This document shows, in pieces, positions 18,343 to 26,922 of a DNA stretch of 64,000 nt. The DNA comes from Nitrospinaceae bacterium (lineage in GTDB: Bacteria; Nitrospinota; Nitrospinia; Nitrospinales; VA-1). The stretch covers positions 62,001 through 126,000 of the forward strand of contig BQJC01000002.1 of NCBI GenBank assembly GCA_021604505.1, given 5' to 3'. Below the pieces are notes generated by a model that did no database searches, was not told the DNA's origin, and was given only the letters and a program-made list of their open reading frames with translations. A program made the translations under genes and the position numbers. Position 1 is the first letter of the stretch; every line of letters starts with the position of its first letter.

Positions 18343-18687
18343 TCATCCCGGAGGCCATTTCATGGCGCGTCCGCCTAAAAGGTGGTAATGGATATGATAC
18401 ACCGATTGCCCGCCATCCTCCCCGCAATTGGCCGCAATGCGAAATCCGGACTGATCGAGTTTTCTTTCCTTTGCCAGGTCGTTGGCCACCCCAAAAATCG
18501 AGCCGATCAGGGAATGGTCGCCGGCTTCAATTTCCAACAGCGTGGAAAAATGTTTTTTGGGAATGATGAGCAGATGAACCGGAGCCTGCGGGTTGATATC
18601 CTGGATCGCAAAAATCCCGTCCCCGTCGTAAACTTTTTCCGCGGGAATTTCCCCCTGGTTGATTTTACAAAACAGGCAGTTTTCCAT
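18343..18687 (-). CDS. HIT family (HinT-like) nucleotide hydrolase
   Basis: A 114-residue histidine-triad protein. It begins with the classic CLFCKINQGEIPAEKVYD and ends with the triad HIHYHLLGGR, with the catalytic central histidine near residue 102. Such proteins hydrolyse purine nucleoside phosphoramidates. It lies between pafA (91 bases upstream) and nadA (three bases downstream) and probably belongs with nadA. Confidence 0.93.
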   Translation of the reverse strand: MENCLFCKINQGEIPAEKVYDGDGIFAIQDINPQAPVHLLIIPKKHFSTLLEIEAGDHSLIGSIFGVANDLAKERKLDQSGFRIAANCGEDGGQSVYHIHYHLLGGRAMKWPPG

Positions 18688-18778
18688 AATGAACCGAAAC
18701 TAGAGATAAAAGAAAACTCGCTCAATCAAAGAGCCTTTATTTATTCAGTATATCAATTATCCCAGATATTTGGTTTTA

Positions 18779-20236
18779 TTAAAGGGAATTTTGCTCTTCC
18801 GCAGGGGGAAGCAAATCCATACTTTCCAGGTAGGAACGAATTTCGGATTTGTACGAGACGAACGGGTCCAGCATGAGAAAGGGTTCTTCATTTTTACTCA
18901 AGCGGAATCCGATCCAATCGATGAGATAACCGGCGTGGGTCCCCATCAATGCCCGGATCAACTCCCCGCGCCCGTCGGCCCGGGTTCCCTTGGGCGGATT
19001 GGTTTTTGAATGTGCGATCGCCGCATCGCTGGTTTTTCGAAACGCATCGCCGCTTTCCTCCAGGCCCCAGTAAAGCCCCGATTGGCGGTTCAAATTATGA
19101 TACTCCAGGTCCTGACTTTTCAGCCAGGGGTCCTGCCAGGCGATGTTTTCTTCTTTTTTGAATTCCGAAAGCATCCAATATTTGCTGGCCCAGTCCACCC
19201 TTCCCAGGAGAGCTTCCGGTCCCTTGGGAATGTCTTTCAACACAGATTCCCAGTGCGTCAAAATCCAGTCCGCTTCGTGCGTGGAGCCGCCCAGATATTT
19301 TTTTGCAGTGTCCAGAATGTCCAGCTGTAATTCCAAAGCGTTGCTCCGGTTGCCGTCGCGCATGGTGATTTCCCATTTGAAATCCTGATCGCGTGAAATC
19401 GAGCGCATCGCCCCGACCGACTCCGCCAGTATCCATTCCCGCTTGGCAAAACCCTGGTCCACCAAATCCAGCATCAGACCGGTGACGCCCATTTTCATGG
19501 CGGTGGCAAACTCGCTCATATTGGAATCGCCGACCAGAAGATGAATGCGCCGGTATTTACTGGGATCGGAAAGCGGTTCGTCGCGTGTATTGACGATCGC
19601 CCGGTTGTACTGCACCCACCGGTAAAACTCGTTGGGAATGTGATCCGCCCGTTGCGAAATCTGAAAGTCCACCTGTTCTTCGTCATCGACTTCCATGGAG
19701 ATGCCGTCCCAATCCCGAAACGGATGCGGGTTGCACGCCCCGATCCGCCCTGCGCCGCAATAGATTTGCCGGGTCACCAGAAAGGCCGAGAGAATTTTTA
19801 AATTGTCCCGCTCGTCAAAAGGAAATGACCGGCTGACCAGATAATTTTCATGACAGCCGAAGGTGGCGTTGGTCTCCAGATCGACATTGTTTTTTATGAT
19901 AGCCACCTGATCGGACCAGCCCAGATCCTCCACAGCGTCCTGAACCAGTTGATCACCCGCCCGGTCGTAAGTGATCAGATCCACCAGATTGGAACATTCG
20001 GGCGATGCGTATTCCAAATGCCCCATATCCAGATACAACCGGCCTCCGTTGGCCAGAAAACCGCCGTTGCCGGGCGGCTCGTCGTTGGCCCGGTAATGCA
20101 GGTCCAGCACCCCCATCTTGTTAGAGAAAACGTGGTTCTTGATGCGGTTGGCGATTTCGACCGGATCGTAACGGAACTCATTGTCCTTGATGAGAAGCCC
20201 GTACTCCGTTTCTATCCCGTAGATGCGTTTTTTCAT
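18779..20236 (-). CDS. pafA: Pup/UBact--protein ligase PafA
   Basis: A 485-residue member of the glutamine-synthetase-like Pup ligase family. It attaches the C-terminal glutamate of Pup to lysines of target proteins using ATP. The N-terminus RIYGIETEYG carries the ATP/Mg-binding glutamates. The catalytic aspartate is Asp70 in GGRLYLDMGHLEYASPE. TRDEPL and HLLVGDSNMSE are further family blocks. It is told from Dop by GHLEY in place of HPEY and by the lack of the Dop loop. It is the last gene of the proteasome operon and overlaps prcA by four bases (ATGA). Confidence 0.95.
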   Translation of the reverse strand: MKKRIYGIETEYGLLIKDNEFRYDPVEIANRIKNHVFSNKMGVLDLHYRANDEPPGNGGFLANGGRLYLDMGHLEYASPECSNLVDLITYDRAGDQLVQDAVEDLGWSDQVAIIKNNVDLETNATFGCHENYLVSRSFPFDERDNLKILSAFLVTRQIYCGAGRIGACNPHPFRDWDGISMEVDDEEQVDFQISQRADHIPNEFYRWVQYNRAIVNTRDEPLSDPSKYRRIHLLVGDSNMSEFATAMKMGVTGLMLDLVDQGFAKREWILAESVGAMRSISRDQDFKWEITMRDGNRSNALELQLDILDTAKKYLGGSTHEADWILTHWESVLKDIPKGPEALLGRVDWASKYWMLSEFKKEENIAWQDPWLKSQDLEYHNLNRQSGLYWGLEESGDAFRKTSDAAIAHSKTNPPKGTRADGRGELIRALMGTHAGYLIDWIGFRLSKNEEPFLMLDPFVSYKSEIRSYLESMDLLPPAEEQNSL

Positions 20237-20994
20237 TGTTTTAGGACCGCGGTTTTAAGTTTCTCGATTTCTTTAGGGTTGAGCGTCCGGTAAATGGACC
20301 GGCGGTCGGTCGAAGCGGAAAGCACCGCCGCCTCCAGGTTCCACTTTTCAAACGCTTCTTTCAAACCGATAGAAAGCTCAGGGGTTTCGTCTTCTTTATC
20401 CTCACCCCGGGCGATCTGATTTTTTCCCTCTTCCCAGAGTTTACACACCTCGGTCAATGCTTTATCGAGAGGAAAAGTTGCAAAGGGAGTTTCCTCCATT
20501 TTTTTATCGATCCATTCCATCACCTTGTCGTCACCGGCAATGGAACCACCTTGATTCAAGGTTTCCCAGTATCCGTCATAATTCAAGCGGAAAAAATTAG
20601 GTTTGCCGTCCGGGTCGAGTTCTAAAAGAAGAAGTTTGATCAGATAGGGCGCCCGCTGAACCTCCTCAAAGTTTTGCTTGAGCGCCGGAGCAATACCGAA
20701 CTGCAGCATTCTGGCAATGGTCACATCCTGGGCGGAACGGTTGAACCCTTCCAGATGCGCCATGTCGAGGAGCGTCATGCGCATTTTTTCCACGTCCGCC
20801 GGATGTCCCATACCGCCCATGGCGATGCGGTCATACACCTCGAATATTTTTCCCGGCTGAGGAGAAAACCCCAGCATGAGGGCGCCATCCTGATACGGGA
20901 CGGCAATGACCGGTTGGCCGCCTTGCAGTTTTTCCCGGACATAGCTGTGACGGGTGGAAATGGCCTCCATCCAGCGAAACGGTTCCTCGAACAT
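20233..20994 (-). CDS. prcA: Proteasome alpha subunit
   Basis: A 253-residue 20S proteasome alpha-type subunit that forms the outer rings and gate of the core particle. It shows the alpha-type order: RWMEAISTRHSYVREKL (H0-like N-terminal segment), PVIAVPYQDGALMLGFSP, YDRIAMGGMGHPADVEKMR, and later DGYWETLNQGGSIAGDDKV. There is no N-terminal catalytic threonine, as expected. It begins two bases after prcB and overlaps pafA. Divergence from actinobacterial PrcA appears high, but the neighbour genes make the assignment firm. Confidence 0.93.
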   Translation of the reverse strand: MFEEPFRWMEAISTRHSYVREKLQGGQPVIAVPYQDGALMLGFSPQPGKIFEVYDRIAMGGMGHPADVEKMRMTLLDMAHLEGFNRSAQDVTIARMLQFGIAPALKQNFEEVQRAPYLIKLLLLELDPDGKPNFFRLNYDGYWETLNQGGSIAGDDKVMEWIDKKMEETPFATFPLDKALTEVCKLWEEGKNQIARGEDKEDETPELSIGLKEAFEKWNLEAAVLSASTDRRSIYRTLNPKEIEKLKTAVLKQ

Positions 20995-20996
20995 CC

Positions 20997-21797
20997 TTAC
21001 CCCCGACTCATGGATTTTTGATAAATATTTGGCATATCCTCTTCAGGGATAAAACGATACCCGTCTTCGGTGACCGTGGAGATGACCGGGAACAGTTTGT
21101 CTTCCGGGCGCGCCTGACCGGTGGCGGAATCAAACTGCGCGGCGGTTTGCAAAAGGCGAATGGCCAGCTTCGTCGCTTCCGATTCGCTGCGCTCCACGAG
21201 GGGCTTCTTCCCCCAAAGGTCTTCATGTTCCAGGATGCCGCGAATCATCGGAGACCCCGATCCTGTCGCGCAATGAGTGAGAATACGAAAATCCGCGCCC
21301 AGCATGTCATAGAAATAGATCAAAGGTTTTTTATTTCTTAAATCGTAAGTGGCAAAAATCGGGCTCACCGCGCCCACGCCCTGAAGCGCCATGCCCACGT
21401 TTTCTTTGAGCAGTTTTGACAGCGCCCGGATTTTTCCTTCGGTGCTCATCGACTGCATTTGAGAGCGCCGGTAATACTCAAAATTATGAGACAGAATACG
21501 TGCCATTTCAAACGCCGTCGCCGGCACTCCGGCAATCGCCATCAGAGAATAGTCGTCGATGGGAATCACCTTGTCGCAGCGCTCATACATGATACTGTTA
21601 CCTGCCGTGGCGCGGCGGTCACCGGCCATCATCACGCCGTCCTTAAAATGAAACGCCAGAACGGTGGTGGCATTCGGCACGGTGACTTTTCCGGCTCCAT
21701 CGTAATTCTTCAAATGGGCGTGTAAGCGGTAGCCTGACTTTTGCAAAAGCTCAAAGAAATCGCCGGACGTATGAAGTGGGTCTTCTTGAGATTTCAT
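20997..21797 (-). CDS. prcB: Proteasome beta subunit
   Basis: A 266-residue catalytic subunit of the 20S core particle. A 43-residue propeptide precedes TTVLAFHFKDGVMMAGDRRA. Cleavage before Thr44 would expose the nucleophile Thr1, and Asp17 (AGDRRA) and Lys33 (ERCDKVIP) fall at exactly the canonical spacing. The true start is the ATG at 21797, which overlaps the pup stop (ATGA). The frame stays open back to 22010, but that part overlaps pup and dop in another frame and is not proteasome-like. It is followed two bases later by prcA. Confidence 0.96.
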   Translation of the reverse strand: MKSQEDPLHTSGDFFELLQKSGYRLHAHLKNYDGAGKVTVPNATTVLAFHFKDGVMMAGDRRATAGNSIMYERCDKVIPIDDYSLMAIAGVPATAFEMARILSHNFEYYRRSQMQSMSTEGKIRALSKLLKENVGMALQGVGAVSPIFATYDLRNKKPLIYFYDMLGADFRILTHCATGSGSPMIRGILEHEDLWGKKPLVERSESEATKLAIRLLQTAAQFDSATGQARPEDKLFPVISTVTEDGYRFIPEEDMPNIYQKSMSRG

Positions 21798-21970
21798 TGA
21801 CCCGTTCGCTGTTTGTATCGTTCCGATTGCTTCGGGTCCACGCGCTTCATTCGCTTTAAGAGATTGTCCCGGCCCGGACGGGAGACATCCGGCCCCGTGG
21901 GTCCGCTGTCCTGCCTGTCGGGGGTGGATTCTCGTTTTTCTTCCCTCCTCAGAGGATCGTTCATATCCAT
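21794..21970 (-). CDS. pup: Prokaryotic ubiquitin-like protein Pup/UBact
   Basis: A 58-residue hydrophilic protein, rich in charged residues, Pro and Gly, with no Cys or Trp, as expected for an intrinsically disordered modifier. The C-terminal half contains RPGRDNLLKRMKRVDP, then SERYKQRTGQ, ending in Gly-Gln. This matches the UBact/Pup C-terminal pattern; the terminal Gln would need deamidation by Dop before ligation by PafA. It contains five lysines (12, 39, 42, 47, 53). AGGAG lies eight bases before the ATG at 21970. A second ATG at 21964 forms an ATGA overlap with the dop stop. Position between dop and prcB is the standard pup locus. Confidence 0.94.
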   Translation of the reverse strand: MDMNDPLRREEKRESTPDRQDSGPTGPDVSRPGRDNLLKRMKRVDPKQSERYKQRTGQ

Positions 21971-23448
21971 GCGAACTGCTCCTTTTTTGAGTTAAGCATT
22001 TTTTCCACATCGGCGGGGGTGATCACCTGCGATAGATCCAGATCATCGCCTTGTTTAAACTCCACCCCGGTCCAATGAATTTTTTCAATATTGTCCAATT
22101 CGTTCTGGACCACCAGGCCGCGAATCATCGCCCGGGTCCCGTCCGGAGGCTGGCGAACCGCCTGCGTCACATCTTCTTCAGCAAATAGTTTCAACACGTT
22201 TTCATCCTGTTCCAATCCGCGGTAGAGACCCCGGTCCGGGTCCAGGTTATGGTATTCCAGATCGAGGCTCTTCAGCCAAGGATCGTCCCAACCTATTTTT
22301 TCTTCCTCCAGAAACTGAGTGAACAGTTTTTCCTTGATCGCCCAGTCGATGCGATCCGAAAGCTTTTCCGGGCTGTTCTCCAATTCATGCAGGGTCCGGC
22401 GCCATTCGTGAATGATCCAATCGGTTTCCTTACAGCGCCCCTTATAATTTCCCTCAACGGCATCCAGATAGAAATTTTGAATTTCAAGCGGCGTGATCGT
22501 CTGCCCCGAGACCGTTTTGAGCAAGCCTTTCCCGGTTTTATCCAGGGAGACCCGCTTCACATCCTGAACGGGATCGCCCAACTCCGGAGGATGGGGAAGT
22601 TTTTGCTCACCAACCAACGAAAGCACCAGCCGCGTGGTCCCGACTCTTAAGGCCGTGGCATAAGCGGACATATTGGCGTCGCCTAAAATCAGATGCAGTC
22701 TCCGGTATTTTTCCTTTACTGCATGCGGCTCATCCCGTGTATTAATGATGGGACGCTGAGTCATCGTCTCGATGCTCAGAAGACTTTCAATAAAATCGGA
22801 GCGCTGGCTGAGCTGGAGCCCGGAAAACTCCGGTCCCTTGCGGTTTTCAGACCCCACCTTGCCCGCTCCGGCATAAAGCTGACGCGTCACTAAAAAGGCA
22901 ACGAGGCCACAAACCCAATCGTCAAACGGCAGGTTCCTGGGAATGAGAAAGTTGTCGTGCGTTCCATAACTGTGGCCGCTGTAATCGGTGTTGTTCTTAA
23001 ACAACTGCACGACATTTTGCCCAAGATCCTGATTGCGCAACCGCGCACATTCTGCGACGATCCTTTCACCCGCCAAATCATGGGTCACCAACTGAAAAAC
23101 GCTGTTGCATTCCGGCGTGGTGTATTCCGGGTGCGTGTGATCGTTGTAAAAACGCGCTCCATTGACCAGCACCCGATCGCACTTCATCTCCCAATAGGAA
23201 TACGGCCGCTTGCGGTCCTCGGCGCAAAACTCGTCTTCTTCTTCGTCCTGCGCCAGAGACGGGACTTTAAAACCGCGAAGATCCAGATGCGAATTTTCCC
23301 GCCGGTAAGACCAGGCCCGAAACACACTGGGAATCTCGCAACGCTGAAGCAATTGCATGGATTCCTCCACCGGGTCCGAGGACTCCACATCTTCGCGGAT
23401 GATTCCGTATTCGGTTTCAATCCCCATCAGGGGAACGATGTCACTCAT
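21961..23448 (-). CDS. dop: Pup/UBact deamidase and depupylase Dop
   Basis: A 495-residue glutamine-synthetase-like enzyme that deamidates the C-terminal Gln of Pup and removes Pup from substrates. MGIETEYGIIRED opens the protein. Asp103 in GARFYNDHTHPEYTTPE corresponds to the catalytic aspartate of Dop, and the HPEY form marks Dop rather than PafA. Residues about 40-85 form an acidic insert typical of the Dop loop region (SLAQDEEEDEF). It overlaps arc by four bases (ATGA) and pup by ten. A Dop with deamidase function fits the Gly-Gln end of the pup product. Confidence 0.95.
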   Translation of the reverse strand: MSDIVPLMGIETEYGIIREDVESSDPVEESMQLLQRCEIPSVFRAWSYRRENSHLDLRGFKVPSLAQDEEEDEFCAEDRKRPYSYWEMKCDRVLVNGARFYNDHTHPEYTTPECNSVFQLVTHDLAGERIVAECARLRNQDLGQNVVQLFKNNTDYSGHSYGTHDNFLIPRNLPFDDWVCGLVAFLVTRQLYAGAGKVGSENRKGPEFSGLQLSQRSDFIESLLSIETMTQRPIINTRDEPHAVKEKYRRLHLILGDANMSAYATALRVGTTRLVLSLVGEQKLPHPPELGDPVQDVKRVSLDKTGKGLLKTVSGQTITPLEIQNFYLDAVEGNYKGRCKETDWIIHEWRRTLHELENSPEKLSDRIDWAIKEKLFTQFLEEEKIGWDDPWLKSLDLEYHNLDPDRGLYRGLEQDENVLKLFAEEDVTQAVRQPPDGTRAMIRGLVVQNELDNIEKIHWTGVEFKQGDDLDLSQVITPADVEKMLNSKKEQFAWI

Positions 23449-25061
23449 ATGATCGACCGTCTAATGGTGGTCTCAGCCTGACGGTCCGACTGATTCGGTT
23501 TGCGAACCCGGACCACATGGCGCGACTCCATATCCAGCAATTGCAACCAGTCTTCAAGATTCGATTCGGCGGGCAGAAGACTGCTTTCCGTGAACTCCGT
23601 CTCCAGACATTTCAATAGATCCTCTACCGTGATTTGCAGTTCCTTACCGATGATGGCTCGCTCGATCGCTTGTTCCTTGGCGCGTTTCACAATGCTTTCA
23701 ATCACCGCTCCGGAAATAAAATCTTTCCAATAGAGTTTTTTGAAGTCGCCGCTACGAAGCGTCAAAACCAGAACTTCCTGATCCGGAGTCCGCTGAAACA
23801 ATTTTTCCAGAAACGGTTCGGCCATATCCTCAAAGTTTTTATGCTCCATCGGAAAGCTTTCCTTGAGATACACCTTGAGGATGGCCTTGCAATCCTTGCG
23901 GTCCGGCCGTCCCACTTTGATCTTACGGTCGATTCTCCCAGGACGCAAGATAGCGGGATCAATAAGATCCGGGCGATTGGTGGCCAGGATGACAACCGTG
24001 TCCCGCAAAGATTGAATGCCGTCCATCTCGGCGCAGAACATCGGCACCAGCGTATTGGAAATATTCAAACCGCGGCTGGCCTGCCGGGTTCCTAAAACAG
24101 ATTCCGCTTCATCAATAAAGATGAAAGGAACTTGTCCCTTTTCTCTATAATCGCGAGCCTTCTGGAAAATTTCGCGGATTTTCCGTTCCGATTCGCCCAG
24201 CCACATGTTCAAGATCTCCGGGCCTTTGACGTGAATGAATCTTCCTTGCAGATCTTTTTCTTCCTTGCCGGAAAGTTTGCGGATGACTTCTGTCAATATG
24301 GCTCTTCCCATCAAAGTCTTCCCACAGCCGGGAGGCCCATAAAATAAAAATCCCTTGGGCATCTGGTATTCCATCTGACTTAAAATTTCTTTGTGAAGAA
24401 TAGGATACTCGATCACTTTGCGGACTTCTTCGATCATTTTTTCCTGACCGCCCACCTGATTCCAATCCACCGGGCTATAGTCATCATCGGTGAACCCTTT
24501 GGATTCGCGCTTGGCAAGTTTTCCCAAAATCACTTTCTGGTTGGGATCCAGAAACACTTCTTCACCCTCTTTCAAAGAGGCGGGGTCGAGATCGTCATGA
24601 TGGAGCGCCATATTTTCTGATCCTGCGCTGGAGCCGGTGACCAGCCACTGACCATTAGCGAGCTTACTCGTGATTTTGACCAGGGGCCCCTGCGCGGGCA
24701 AAGGCAATTTGGTAATGGCGACAAAGCCTTCATTGAGCGCCACCTGATCCCCTGTTTTCAGCGAATCGTTTTCTACCAACTCCGGCGAGACAGCGGCCTG
24801 ATACTCCGTGCCGCCGACGACCAGGCGATAAAGGCCGTTTTCCCCTTCTCCCAATACCGTTCCGATGCGATGGGCGGGAGATTTTAATTTTTCTACCGTT
24901 TCCTCAAGGGTCTTGATCTTCAAAGATAATTGCTGAACCATTTGCTGGGAATGAAACAAGGCATCGCGCAAATCGAAAATCTTTTCCTGCAGATTCGGTT
25001 GCGCGGAGGTTTCCTCAAGGATCTGATCGATCAACTCTATGATGTGGGTTTGGTCGCCCAT
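23445..25061 (-). CDS. arc: Proteasome-associated AAA ATPase ARC/Mpa
   Basis: A 538-residue ring ATPase that recognises pupylated proteins and threads them into the 20S core. Order: N-terminal coiled coil (about residues 20-62), two OB domains (about 65-180), and an AAA domain with Walker A GPPGCGKT at 242-249, Walker B FIFIDEAE at 313-320 and the arginine-finger region LRPGRIDRKI. The C-terminus reads ETTIRRSII and lacks the GQYL-type tail by which actinobacterial Mpa docks on the proteasome. It is the first gene of the operon, with a good promoter 34 bases upstream. Confidence 0.95.
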   Translation of the reverse strand: MGDQTHIIELIDQILEETSAQPNLQEKIFDLRDALFHSQQMVQQLSLKIKTLEETVEKLKSPAHRIGTVLGEGENGLYRLVVGGTEYQAAVSPELVENDSLKTGDQVALNEGFVAITKLPLPAQGPLVKITSKLANGQWLVTGSSAGSENMALHHDDLDPASLKEGEEVFLDPNQKVILGKLAKRESKGFTDDDYSPVDWNQVGGQEKMIEEVRKVIEYPILHKEILSQMEYQMPKGFLFYGPPGCGKTLMGRAILTEVIRKLSGKEEKDLQGRFIHVKGPEILNMWLGESERKIREIFQKARDYREKGQVPFIFIDEAESVLGTRQASRGLNISNTLVPMFCAEMDGIQSLRDTVVILATNRPDLIDPAILRPGRIDRKIKVGRPDRKDCKAILKVYLKESFPMEHKNFEDMAEPFLEKLFQRTPDQEVLVLTLRSGDFKKLYWKDFISGAVIESIVKRAKEQAIERAIIGKELQITVEDLLKCLETEFTESSLLPAESNLEDWLQLLDMESRHVVRVRKPNQSDRQAETTIRRSII

Positions 25062-25094
25062 TAGAAAAACCTTATAAATTAAAGCGAATGGTCA

Positions 25095-25124
25095 ATTGTA
25101 TGTCTAAAAAAAATTAAACGTCAA
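25095..25124 (-). promoter_or_regulatory. Sigma-70 type promoter of the Pup-proteasome operon
   Basis: On the minus strand TTGACG (25124-25119) and TACAAT (25100-25095) are separated by 18 bases. Transcription would start near 25088, leaving a leader of about 27 bases before the arc ATG at 25061. The rest of the 294-base divergent gap up to 25355 shows no gene or clear repeat. Confidence 0.65.
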
Positions 25125-25355
25125 GTCTATTTATCCAGCAAAGACTTCGGTCTTAAGCCCGATTCATTTGGTTTTCGGAATTTGAAACCAGGATGTTCGC
25201 AACTCCCATTTTTAGGCCCTTTTATAGACTCCGGGAAGAAAACCGGTTGTTTGCAATTCATCAAACATGGTAAAAAAAGATATCTCGATACTAAAACTGA
25301 ATAAGATCCGCCTTCCGTTATTCATATCCCAAATTCTCACGGTTCCCTTAACACA

Positions 25356-26678
25356 ATGCTTTCAGCTCAAAACAAACCCGTTATCGATAAATGCATTTTG
25401 AGTTTCAGCCACAACAAAGTCTCTTCGCGGCTGGAAGCAGACCGAATGAGCATTGAAAAAGCGCAACGTGAAATCGCTTCCGGTAAAAAAGGCATCAGCC
25501 ACCTGATTCTGCGCTCCCAGGATGATGAGATCGATCAGCTTAAGTTCCTGTTTCTCATACACGGCATTCCCATAATGTGCTATGCCCTGGCAAATCTACT
25601 CCGGTCCTCGCTTCGCGAAATTGTGGTTATCGGCTCTCCCGAAGTGGAAAAGGTGCTGATCCGGTTCATGGAAGTCGTCCCGACCTCAAACAAAAAAATA
25701 ATCTTCGTTCATGAAGAACCGGACAACCTGAGCCTCATCAACACCATGAGCCTGGGGAGGCAAAAGCTGACGATGGAGCCCAATGAGTTGATTCTATTTC
25801 AACCGGGGGATTTGCCTTTCATGTACGACATTCAAAAAGTTCTTGAGGACCCGGACATCGAACAGAACAACCTGATCCTGTGGCTGAATTCGAAACAAAA
25901 GATGTTTCCCCGGCATCAACAGGACCCGGACAGCGAATTTGTACAGCGCAATTACCACTATCGGGCCATATATAAAGATATCAATGAATTGCATGACATT
26001 AAAGAACCAAATGTCTACCCCATCAATCTTACCGAAGTAAATCCCGATATAATCAACCATTTGCATTCTTCCCGAAAAGACGGAAAGATTCTACGGGCCG
26101 GAATCAAACAGGCCCTGAAGTTGCCAAGCCGGTTTTTGAAACTTCTTCCGGTGATGGCTTATCACTTCAGCAATTTCGGGTCCGACTTCAAACGGTTCCG
26201 TAAAAACGACAATTATCAGTTTGGAATGCACGCAAAAAACTTTCAACGGGGGGTGTCGATCCTGCTGGACACAGCGTTTAAGGCAAAGTTGCACGATGAT
26301 CCCTCGTTTGTCAGCGATGTGGATGCGCTCGAAGACTGGGAAGACTTTGAGTCATTGACGCATCATGCCTGCAAATTACAGGGAGATGACGGACTAGCGC
26401 ACATTCATCCACTGGGCAGCGAACTTCTTTTATTTAAAAAACAGGGCATGCCAAAGTTAATCAGCGAATTGCCCATGTACCATAATTTCCCCGAATACAT
26501 TAACCGCATTCACCGGTCCCTGCAGATGAAATATGTTCCCTTCGATCCTGAGGGAAATTATATCTCTCCGAATGCCGATAACCCAAGAGTCGAGACTGCC
26601 TATCGTTGGTACAAAAGAAAATGCGGCGAATTAAAAATCCAGAACCAACAAGGAAGCCGAAAGATCCCTCCCGAATAG
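25356..26678 (+). CDS. Nucleotidyltransferase-like protein of unknown function
   Basis: A 440-residue soluble protein. Residues about 55-165 resemble a MobA/GlmU-type nucleotidyltransferase fold: FLIHGIPIMCYALANLLRS, REIVVIGSPEVEKVL, and FQPGDLPFMYDI in the place of the usual metal-binding aspartate motif. The N-terminal nucleotide-binding loop GxGTRM is not recognisable, so catalysis is doubtful. The C-terminal 200 residues match nothing I know. An ATG at 25446 with GGAAG upstream is an alternative start. It is upstream of a TonB gene and a CDP-alcohol phosphotransferase fusion and may act with the latter. Confidence 0.6.
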   Translation: MLSAQNKPVIDKCILSFSHNKVSSRLEADRMSIEKAQREIASGKKGISHLILRSQDDEIDQLKFLFLIHGIPIMCYALANLLRSSLREIVVIGSPEVEKVLIRFMEVVPTSNKKIIFVHEEPDNLSLINTMSLGRQKLTMEPNELILFQPGDLPFMYDIQKVLEDPDIEQNNLILWLNSKQKMFPRHQQDPDSEFVQRNYHYRAIYKDINELHDIKEPNVYPINLTEVNPDIINHLHSSRKDGKILRAGIKQALKLPSRFLKLLPVMAYHFSNFGSDFKRFRKNDNYQFGMHAKNFQRGVSILLDTAFKAKLHDDPSFVSDVDALEDWEDFESLTHHACKLQGDDGLAHIHPLGSELLLFKKQGMPKLISELPMYHNFPEYINRIHRSLQMKYVPFDPEGNYISPNADNPRVETAYRWYKRKCGELKIQNQQGSRKIPPE

Positions 26679-26922
26679 CCGGCAATGGTTTTAATTTCTC
26701 CAATCATAGGACCGCAAAATTTGCCATGAATGGCATGAAAAAAATTCTTTTATCCTTAAATGAAAAACCGCACGTTAAAACCGCCCTCCCCTTCGTGTGC
26801 ATCGCCCGGTCGGCAGAGTGCCTGCCCTCTCCTAAAACCCGGCCCCGAAGGCTTGCACTGGCAGGAAATAACGGGTAAATTGTTAGCATGAAACGTTTTT
26901 TCTTGAAAGACCTTCCACTCAA

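Noticed and set aside
21798-22010. 71-codon upstream extension of prcB
   Set aside because: It overlaps pup and dop in another frame, has no proteasome similarity, and the ATG at 21797 is coupled to the pup stop.
26606-26878. 90-codon frame between the nucleotidyltransferase-like gene and tonB
   Set aside because: It overlaps the upstream gene end, starts without a ribosome binding site and shows no domain.
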